Assembly (NCBI GenBank): GCA_948099385.1
Contig: CANUEZ040000024.1
Location: 19,790,001 to 19,854,000 of the forward strand
Direction of reading: 5' to 3'
From: Fasciola hepatica
Taxonomy: Eukaryota > Platyhelminthes > Trematoda > Plagiorchiida > Fasciolidae
Length of the DNA stretch: 64,000 bases
In this document: one piece after another, positions 56,377-64,000 of the stretch
Layout: each line of letters begins with the position of its first letter
Numbering within the stretch: position 1 is the stretch's first letter
The notes under the pieces: generated by a model
The model's input: only the letters and a program-made list of their open reading frames with translations
Databases searched by the model: none
What the model was told of the DNA's origin: nothing
Made by a program: the position numbers and the translations under genes

Positions 56377-56685
56377 TTTAGTCGAACGCACGACTTGTGG
56401 ACTCAATTCCCGTCCAGCGAATAAAGACGCAGAACGACAGCGATTGATGGTTTTTGTACTTGTATTGATTGCCCTGTATGAAGTACAGGAGAAGGGAGGC
56501 TGATCTAGCTAATCACCAGAGCTGATGAGCTGGAGCGCGCCTTGCCGTTTTGACGTAGTGTGACGAAGGTTCTTCTTCTTTTTCACGTGTTCTTATTTTC
56601 ACACCGGTGGACTTAAACAAAGCGCGCCTAAGCTCTAAGCTCGCAATTGTATTTTATTGAATTTGGTGTCTGCGAAGCCGCTACA
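56377..56685 (-). repeat. 5' LTR, CsRn1 copy 2
   Basis: 309 bp. It is followed on the plus strand by ATAT (56686-56689), the second copy of the target duplication. Confidence 0.95.
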
Positions 56686-56689
56686 ATAT

Positions 56690-57070
56690 AGACGCCGTGG
56701 CCCATTTCCGCAGAACTCTGTCAACTGTCCATGCTGACTATTTTAGTCCATTTTTAGACAGGTACTGTGCTGTGTTCATTATGGATTCCCACCCCCACTG
56801 GCCTGGGTTATATTTCACTACTTCTCCTCGTGCTAGTTTCACGATTACGTCTCTATGCAAAACTTTCAGCTGAGAGGGCGTTCTGTGTGCTTTATTAAAT
56901 GACAACGGAAGCCATTCCGCGGCAAAGAAGGTGGATGGCTGGTTGAAGTCTTTGGGTTGTCACCATATGCTAACTCCACCTAGAGACCCACAATTCAATC
57001 TTGCGGCTGGGAGCTTTGTTCTTACCTTGAAGAGTGCGATTGCACTGTACATGTGAGTACTTTCGATGAA
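56690..57070 (+). pseudogene. Element E integrase core
   Basis: The frame at about 56730-56820 reads as an integrase core start (HADYFSPFLDRYCAVFIMDSH, then WP), where the first catalytic Asp context HIDYFGPF is still visible. From about 56880 NDNGSHSAAKKVDGWLKSLG carries the second catalytic region (usually TDNG.HF). PPRDPQFNLAAGSFV..LKSAI then covers the third (usually PQSNG.AE). A stop follows at 57051. It completes the integrase split by CsRn1 copy 2. The rest to 57450 is non-coding. Confidence 0.78.
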
Positions 57071-57449
57071 CTCGACAGCAGTGCTGTTAGTCTTCTAACA
57101 CAGTGCCGTAACTCCGCCCATTCAACGACGGGAATGAGTCCAGCTTAGCTGTTTAAAAATCGAGTGCGCACGCAAAATTGCTCAGTTTGGAATCAACTGA
57201 AGTCACCTTTAATCATGAAAGTGAACTGAGACCTTCTAGGTGTACTTTCTCCAATCAACTGGGTGAAATATTGTGCTAGATTCTAGATTTGGTTGACGGT
57301 TCTGTACGTCATAGGCATTTAGACCAAATTGCTTTCAATAAGTCTATCCCTATGAGCACTTCTGAGTGTCCTAATTTCGGTGTTTCTGAGTCTTTTCCGG
57401 AGGAGAACAATTTCACGGTATCTGCTACCACTCCCGCCGTATAAGTTAG

Positions 57450-57765
57450 AGGATCTGGAAAATTTCTGCATAAAGAACTGATGAGTTACAGAAGACCGAA
57501 GCTTCACTTAAGCTATGGCGGATGTGATGACCGTCAGCGACATTCGTTTGTGTTGCTTTACTAAAACGTTGAGGGCCTGCACATAACGAATGCGCAGAGT
57601 AAAATTTCGAATGTTGTTCCAGTTCAAGCCTTGTTCTCACTCCTTCAGTATTCTTAGGTCCGGTCGGATAGTTTGAAACCACTGTTGCCATAGTGTTAGT
57701 TCTCGGGCTCAAGTGTTGATCACATTAAAACCGTCCTCCATCTATTCTGTCGATGTTTTACCTCT
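57450..57765 (+). repeat. 3' LTR of element E (ends approximate)
   Basis: It aligns directly with about 33250-33500. Shared words are CGCAGAGTAAAATTTCGAA, GTTCCAGTTCAA, CTTGTTCTCACTCCTTCAG and, further on, GAGCT/GGGCTCAAG-like and CCGTCCTCCAT blocks. The terminal part present at 33540-33757 is not found here, so the LTR is truncated. Confidence 0.6.
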
Positions 57766-58621
57766 TTTGGCGACTGTCGGAACTTTTGACTTGTTGTTCG
57801 CTCTGTAGGCACTTTTAGGGATCTGGTTAGCACCTGATGTCCGGAGTATTAAGCTCTGAGTTTCGGGGGTGGATGTGGATCAGAGACGATTCGTAAGTTC
57901 ATGCAAACTTTACCAAAGCGTTTCCTTGTTTCGCACGTTCCCTAATCCTTCCCACTACTTGTGGACCACCTGTCCGCTACAGTGATATGCTGCAATATGC
58001 CCTCACGATCCTTAGGTCTATGTTTTCCACAACTCTCGAGGAGAAAACTATCGTTTGGGAGAGATCTTTCTGCGCACGCCAGAAAAGCTTGCTCTTTAGC
58101 GTGCACGGGCGAAGGTCAAGTGGCCGCTGCGTTTAGCAACTAGAAGTTAGACAAATTTTGGTAAACAAATGAGTAAAAATGAATGTCGCTACAAATGAAA
58201 TTCGTTTGGTCCAGGTACCTGAGTAGAAAGCAAACATCAGATCGGCGGTTGTAGCACAGGAAAACGATCTCCAGTAATAGATTAACAGTACATGTGAGAG
58301 GACAGGCAATAGAGCGAGACTGTGTTTGGCTTGGAGATTTCGACAGACGAACTGGGGTGCCATATGAAGTCACTCCTTATTAGTCGACCTAAGGGGCACT
58401 GACATCCCAATTCTGTAAGGCTTAACTTTTACGACACAGTCTCCCTGGTTGTCGGACACTTATTTATCCTATCAGGCAAAATGATTTCCTCAATAAAGTG
58501 AGACTCGTTTCCCGGGGTTTATGCGCTACCTTTACGATAGTGAGTTCGAGGACCTAGTCCAAATAAGATATATCACGTTGACGGAATTAAAATCTGTTTT
58601 ACCGGCATACATGGTGAGACG
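57766..58621. other. No recognisable gene
   Basis: Short frames only. Nothing aligned with other parts of the window by eye. Confidence 0.4.
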
Positions 58622-58800
58622 ACTGTGGGCGTGTAATTGTAGAGTGCCGACTGCATGTATTCTCACAGGGCCTGAATACACAGACCACATGCTGGTTGTG
58701 TCGAGGAAGTGCGTCGGAATTAGAGCTTGCAGTCGCTGAGTGTGCGAGGCATACTGTCAAACAAGTGACGGACAAGGTGTGGTCGGCTAATCACTATGTT
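58622..58800 (-). repeat. LTR fragment of element D type, reversed
   Basis: The reverse complement aligns with 41253-41410: TAGTGATTAGCCG against TAGTGATCCGCCG, then GCACAC, TTGACAGTATGCC against TTGACTGTACCTTCC, and GGCCCTGTGAGAATACA against AGCCCTGTGAGAATACA. No element D internal sequence adjoins it, so it is a solo or broken LTR. Confidence 0.7.
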
Positions 58801-60011
58801 TCCCACAGCAAATACAAAACAGTCAGCACTTGCTTTCCACGAACTTGGTTTTTTGATCTGAATAAAGCTGCCTGCACGTTTTAACTGCAGGTTGTAACTG
58901 GTCGTCCCTCGGGACTCTTTTGATCCCTCAACTCATCGAAAAACATCGCACTTTCTTGCAGCCGCCGTACTACATGAATGCTTTTAGCGATGGGTGTTTT
59001 CTAAGAAGGTGGTGGTTAATTTGTGGCCAACATGCAGCTAATCTATCCTAGCGGACCGTCATCATTACACTGATCCAAGCCATGAGCGAGCAAATGTTCT
59101 CCCTTACAGAGTCGAAGGCTTGAGACACCGGAACCGCCACCTATGGCTTAAATCGACAGGATGTGACGGGGATCCTGGCAGGCGATTATTAGCAGCAATA
59201 CCAGCCCATGAGATGGCCTGGTGGCCCGCATCATGTGCTTCAATACGTTTTGTGAAATGAATGGGTGCAGGGATCAACTTCTTATGTAATCGATGTTTTA
59301 CGCTAATAAAACTGGACTGGTCACCAGCAAAGGTATTCGACCTAGCCGCAGCGGGAACGGGCCACAATGATCCCCGCTGTATTATTTACATAGTTATTCT
59401 TTTTTTCAGATTTTGCATACTTCTAGACCGGTCATTGTGACTCCGTGCCCATAAAGCATGCCAACGATATCGTCTTTTGGCAAGCCGGGTACCGACAACG
59501 GTCCGATCTATTTGACGGGCCCGCTGGTCATAACCTGAGTGTGAGCCCCACTGAATTTATGAAAATTAGACTGAATCACCTTCAAAACCTTACGTAAAGT
59601 GGCATTCAGCCAATCTGTCTCTTGTTTGAGAAAAAACGGACGATTTTTATCCCAGAATATTGAATGAATTGGAAACTATTCTACGTTCTGAAACCTCCCA
59701 AGGATGAATGAAACTAAAACCTAAACAAATGTAGTTCGCCGTTGCAACGAAAGGAAGTGATATAGTAGGCGTATGTGAGCCCCTTAGAGATAAAAGAAGA
59801 CTTGGTACTTCCGATACCGGGTGGTGACTGGATCCCGAAAACTGCCAACGGAACGGGAAACAAGCCAAGGTCTTCAACGACTGCCAAACGACGGTAAAAT
59901 TCAATGGACTTGTTGAAGGAGGGTTTGCATCAAAACAGTGTTGATTACACTAAGGATTTAGAGTGATGACGAAGGCGATACAAGCTAAAAGATGTGAAGA
60001 TTCAACCGCCC
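58801..60011. other. No recognisable gene
   Basis: No motif was recognised in the short frames on either strand. A weak resemblance of 58910-59000 to the start of element E's Gag region (33940-34030) was not strong enough to annotate. Confidence 0.4.
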
Positions 60012-60914
60012 ACATTCACAGAAGTCAAAAGTGTTTCACGACTGGCGAAAACCTATTGTCCTTACAGCACGCAGACAAAAAATGCACAGATCTGTGGCAT
60101 CGAACAACATGCAAACTGCTGAAAGCCAACTGCTAATTGTTTATTTTTGTCTACGGTAATTTTGGTCCTGAATTTGTAAATTCAAACTCAGTCCTCTCCG
60201 CGTCACTGCAACAACTCCTTCCCAGAAAGGAACTGCTGAAGTGACCCTCCGCTCTAATTGAGGGCTTACCGCGCACAGATCCCCATCAGCCTAACAAGTT
60301 TCATGTGTCATCAGTCCTCTTGGCAAACATGCTACGGTTCCATAATCCGCTCGTGCCGCCGGTAAAGGTTTGGTAAAATTCGCATGAGTCCAGCGGTCAT
60401 CAGAGAAGCCCCACATAGGTGTCTTGATTGAAGCGTGTTTGCACACCGTTAGAAATATTCAGACACGATTTTCCAAGGGTTCTTCCATCCACCGTGCCAG
60501 TGCATGCAATAAGAAAGGAAGATAAAACACGTGAGCAAACGGCGATGGGTAAAAACGGAATGAGAAGAACTTACGCCGGTTAGACGGTACAATAGGCAGA
60601 TTTTGAACCGCATGAAGTATTTAGTTCTCAGTTTTCTGAGTGGTTCCGTAGGATGTCAAAAGCTAAAAGAAAAGTAAATGGGGCTGAAAATTAAATAGTG
60701 TCTACAAGACGCTTTGGATCATGTATATGCCGGCCAGATCTCGTCGTTCGCTTTGGCCCCACGATTTTGTGATTTTTGTTTGAGGTGCTGGGGTGACATG
60801 TTTGATGGGTGAGTGAACTATTGGATGCACTATTGTTGAAGAGTGTCCATTTTTCTAGCCTTCCATGAAGGTGAGCAACCTTAAGAATGTCGAGCGATAT
60901 GGTTCCATGTTTAC
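60012..60914 (-). repeat. 3' region and LTR of element B, right copy
   Basis: The reverse complement reproduces 25076-25350 and then 32536-33162 without interruption, so it shows the state before the BEL inserted in the left copy. Nearly identical except for a cluster of differences around 60614-60660, which corresponds to the two sides of the BEL insertion site. Confidence 0.85.
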
Positions 60915-63140
60915 TGTTTCTGTCAGTGAGGTAAACTCGGTCGCGTCACTCGAACACCCTCAATGGGCGTCCGCAAGGCTGCTTTAGAGGTGTACTCTAT
61001 TGGCGCGTATGAAGACGGGCGCAAGTGGACGGCTCTGCTGGAACGTAGACCAGTCGCGGTTGCCGTCTTGATGAATGCATTTGCAAACGGCGCATGTGTG
61101 CAGCCAACTGTTGGGCACACGAAGTACAATCGTCGTCACGCACGCGACCCATAGCAAAGTAATCCACCGGTAACCGGAGGGTTTGACCAAAAGCTAACTC
61201 CGCGGCTGGCACGCTGATATCAAATTTATAGGCGAAACGCAACTCTAAGAGAATGACTGGAAGTGTCCTCATCCAATTGAAGCTGTCAGCAGCAGTGAGC
61301 CAAGCTTTGAACTGTCGAGCACAACGCTCAACCATACCGCTGACTGCTGGGCCATATGCAACCACATGATAAAATCCGACGTTCCATGAAGACAAATATT
61401 ACGGTTTCTGTTTCCATATTGGCAAGAGGGATGGTATCTGGCCAACGAGCGAAACGGTCGACCATGATGCGGTGCTAACGGAAGCCTTTACAAGGGCTGA
61501 GAAGACCAACGACATCCATGTGGATATGAGAAAGCCGTGAGGATGAAACTGGAAAGTGGCCTTTTGGGGCCATTTTATGCCTACTCATCTTCGATCGTTG
61601 GCACTGAAGGCGTGAATGAGCCCAATTACGAATATCCTCTTGCATGCCGTACCAGACGTACCTATCTGTAACTAGCTTGGTAGTGGCTCAGATGCTGGGG
61701 TGGGGTAAGTTATGTAAACTTCCAAGGTTGTGCGGCGCCAAGACATGAGTACGATGGGGCACGGGTGTGGCAAAGTTGTATCACATTTTTGGGTCCGAGG
61801 AAGTGGATAATGGAAACTCCGAAGGTTTTCAGGATGAGATTTCGCTCGGATCTGCCAAATCCAATTCCGAACGTTGGGCTACAGCCAAAGCCTTGAGGTC
61901 TATGACCCATGGCTGCCTAGAAATAGCGTCTACTCAAGAAAGAGCATCAGCCACAACGTTGTCGGTGCCAGAAGTGCGACAAACATCACCGGAAAACCGT
62001 GCCACGTAGTTTAAGTGACGCAACTCACGTGGTGAGTGGTTATTGGTTCGACCGTGAAAAGCATACGTCAGTGGTTTGTGATCGATAAAGGTGACGACTT
62101 GTTTGCCTTCAAGAATATGTCAGAAATGTCCAACAGTACCGTAAACAACAAGTGGCTCCCGACTAAACGTAGAATGCTTAGCTTCAGCTGGTAGGAGACG
62201 ACGAGAGAAAACGGCCAACGGTTGCCATTGTGATGTGGACAACTGCTGGAGCACTCCATTTATGGCTTTGTTGAAGGCATCGGTGGCTACACTCAATTGA
62301 GCTTAAGCGTCGAAATGAACGAGCAAGGTAACAGGAGCCAAGGCGTCTTTAACTGCATTGAAGGAAATTTCAGCCTCCTTGGGTAATTCTGTTGTACCAT
62401 CCTTAGCACCACGAAGTAAATTTGTCGACGGCCGCACCAAGTGAGCACGGTTTGGGATGAAAAGCCGATAACAGCTTATCATCCCGTTGAAACGACGAAC
62501 GGTGACTAGTGCGAGGCAGTGGAAAGTCAAGAAGGCCTTGTATCTTTTGGTCCAAGGACTAAATACCAGTTCCATCAATCTTGTGGCCTAAAATCTTAAC
62601 TAACTTTTGCTTAATTATATACTTTTGTCCGCACTGACGGTGACACTGTGAGCGGCCAAAAGCTCAAACAACTGACGTAGGTCATGCCTCTTTGCATCTT
62701 CAGATTCACTGATGGGTGTAAAACCGTCTACGTGGGCGAAAACGAAGTTTAAGCCCCTGGTAACCCGGTCAATATAAAGCTGAAAAGTTTCTGCAGCTTT
62801 GTGTAGACCAAACGGTATTAGTCGGAATTCAAACAGACCAATGAGATGTTGTTAACGCCGCCTTAGGTCGATCCTAATCTTGTGATAATCACGTACCAGA
62901 TCTATTTTGGAGGACAAGGGAGCGCTGTCGGGGTTGACCGTGATATCTCCAGTCTATGGAATGGGGTACCTACCTGGGAAAGTAGCTTCACGGAGGGTTC
63001 TACAATCTCCAAATTGTCGCCAGTCTCCTGACCGCTTAGGAACTACAAGAAGAGGTAAAGCCCAGGGATTACCTGATGCACGAATAAAACCCAGTCCAAG
63101 CTTGTGCCAGAACCAGCTCGCACTATTTTAAGCTTGTGGG
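60915..63140 (-). pseudogene. Gypsy pol remnant, element B right copy
   Basis: From 62709 down to 60640 it mirrors 23281-25350 (left coordinate plus right coordinate equals 85990), including the in-frame TGA in RNase H and the integrase breaks. Unlike the left copy it keeps the RT fingers and palm at 62710-63140: [33 protein letters not shown], then SSKIDLVRDYHKI, FEFRLIPFGLHKAAETFQ and a degraded catalytic box (HVDGF). Gag and protease are not seen to its right. It is inactive. Sharing of old stop codons implies both copies come from one dead ancestor by DNA duplication. Confidence 0.85.
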
Positions 63141-64000
63141 GTTCAAGCTAACGTGCCCTAGTAACCAAATTATCACTTTTCCCCAACCTTTGGGTAAACC
63201 TGGGGCATGCTCCTAGCTTGCCCCACGGGGCTGTCCCAAGTTTGGAGCCATCCCCCGGTTTACATCATGGGGCAATACTGGGTCATCTTTAGAGGTGCTC
63301 CGAGTTTTTCAGTACAAATCTTAGGGAAGCTCCACCTCTGCCCCAAGTTCGCCCCATGCCAGTCCCATGAGTCAAACTTGGATCGTGCTACTTCGCGAAA
63401 CTGGAGGATCTGATGTGCTAATGTGATGGCCTACCGAGCTGGTTCATGTAGGTAGTACGAATGTTGGGTGCAGCGCTTCTGGGTATGCAATTGTTATGTC
63501 ACCGAACAAGTGCGAACCGGTCGTTTTAAGTAGAACAGGACTGGTCGGGCTAGAATCAACCGAAATCCTATTCACAGATGAATCGGTGACAAGACCTGAC
63601 CTTCTGAGGGCCGCAAGGCGGCGCGCGACATGCTGCTCAAAGGTCGCACTGTTTGAAGTTTGACAGATTTACCATGGCGGAGTATTTCGTACCACTCAAG
63701 CTGAACGGTATGCAGCAAATCTGAACTTTCTAAACGTCCCGCGGTCTACCTCCCAGATCACTGTCAATACAAGATGCACAACGCAAACAAGACCGGTATC
63801 CTGAACACTTTCGCTTGCCAGGTGGTCTGTAGCGGTAGCCAAGTTCAATCATACTTTTACCACGTTTAATGTTTAACTGAACACTGACTGCCAAACACGG
63901 TTGCCATTTGACCGTTGCTCTTGCGCAAGCTCTCACGCACGCTCCCAAATACACGCCAACCACTATCTCTCCCAACCGCCTTCTCGCTCTCACGGGGCGC
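63141..64000. other. No recognisable gene
   Basis: No gene recognised. 63190-63370 is unusual for its many GGGGCA/TGCCCC and CCCAAGTTTG words in both directions and could fold back on itself. The expected RT N-terminus, protease and Gag of element B are not present. Confidence 0.4.

Larger units (their letters stand above)
51517..56685 (-). mobile_element. CsRn1-type Gypsy element, intact copy 2
   Basis: A 5,169-bp complete element on the minus strand, nearly identical to copy 1. LTRs at 51517-51825 and 56377-56685 (309 bp each) look identical to one another and differ from those of copy 1 at a few positions. The target duplication ATAT lies at 51513-51516 and 56686-56689. The PBS is at 56361-56375 and the purine tract at about 51830-51838. 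Both frames are open. It sits in the integrase of older element E. Because its target duplication differs from that of copy 1, it arrived by a separate insertion. Confidence 0.96.
33237..57765 (+). mobile_element. K02A2.6-like Gypsy element E, with three nested insertions
   Basis: An old Ty3/Gypsy element of the K02A2.6 type, now spread over about 24.5 kb. Its parts appear in order on the plus strand: 5' LTR, Gag (33.9-34.6 kb), RT (35.05-35.72 kb), RNase H (35.9-36.0, 41.19-41.25 and 50.84-51.05 kb), integrase (51.06-51.51 and 56.69-57.07 kb) and 3' LTR (57.45-57.77 kb). CsRn1 copy 1, element D and CsRn1 copy 2 interrupt it, each flanked by its own 4-bp target duplication. Without these three, about 4.6 kb would remain, a normal length for such an element. 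It is dead, with many stops. Confidence 0.75.

Noticed and set aside
33237..57765. Reading the opposite-facing CsRn1 copies as the arms of one inverted duplication with the B copies
   Set aside because: Their target duplications differ (GCTG and ATAT), they lie in different domains of element E, and the sequence around them is not mirrored. They are separate insertions.
58905..59010. Resemblance to the start of element E's Gag region at 33930-34030
   Set aside because: Only a weak run of matches (ACT...CATTTCTTG/ACTTTCTTGCAGCC), not extended on either side and too far from the E 3' LTR to fit a second copy.
1..64000. CRISPR arrays, operons, bacterial or phage systems
   Set aside because: No regularly spaced short repeats, ribosome-binding sites or bacterial gene clusters. 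All recognised coding sequence is eukaryotic LTR retrotransposon.

Overview
This window looks like repeat-dense animal nuclear DNA, and I found no convincing host gene in it. The best clue to the organism is the family of its most intact elements. Their Gag carries a C-x2-H-x9-C-x3-C (CHCC) motif, the priming site starts TGGTGAGCCCG, the target duplications are 4 bp, and Pol follows the protease-RT-RNase H-integrase order. Together these match the CsRn1 clade of Ty3/Gypsy elements, first described in the liver fluke Clonorchis sinensis. A trematode or other flatworm is therefore likely, but this is an inference. Decayed BEL/Pao and K02A2.6-like Gypsy elements fit the same picture.

Layout. 1-8.6 kb: mostly unrecognised, with an LTR fragment (1.6 kb), a BEL RT fragment (6.6-6.9 kb, minus) and displaced pieces of another LTR (7.3-7.7 kb). 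8.6-12.7 kb: minus-strand remains of a Gypsy pol (H) next to a BEL gag/protease. 13.2-16.0 kb: plus-strand decayed CsRn1-like pol with its 3' region and LTR (C). 16.24-20.75 kb: element A, complete at both ends (412-bp LTRs, TSD GGGT, PBS, PPT), but gag and protease are deleted and pol has one stop. 22.6-33.2 kb: a dead Gypsy copy (B) split by a 7.2-kb BEL/Pao element (25351-32530), which itself carries a CsRn1 solo LTR. 33.2-57.8 kb: an old K02A2.6-like element (E) interrupted three times: by CsRn1 copy 1 (36013-41183, plus), by decayed element D (41253-50837, itself split by an unrecognised 4-kb insert) and by CsRn1 copy 2 (51517-56685, minus). 60.0-63.1 kb: a second, reversed copy of B that shares the stop codons checked in the first.

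The nesting can be read directly. Target-site duplications bracket A, the BEL, the solo LTR, both CsRn1 copies and D. Removing each of the three insertions in E brings its RNase H or integrase homology back together. The inferred order is E first, then D, then the 4-kb insert in D; the CsRn1 copies and A are the youngest because their LTR pairs look identical. Only the two CsRn1 copies have intact coding capacity. Each has a 281-codon gag and a roughly 1,080-codon pol in the -1 frame. The overlap holds G GGA AAC followed, after 5 nt, by an 8-bp stem with possible pseudoknot pairings, a textbook -1 frameshift arrangement.

Limits: all alignments were done by eye. Ends of decayed elements are approximate. 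'Identical' means no difference seen on reading. Several stretches are listed as holding nothing I recognise.
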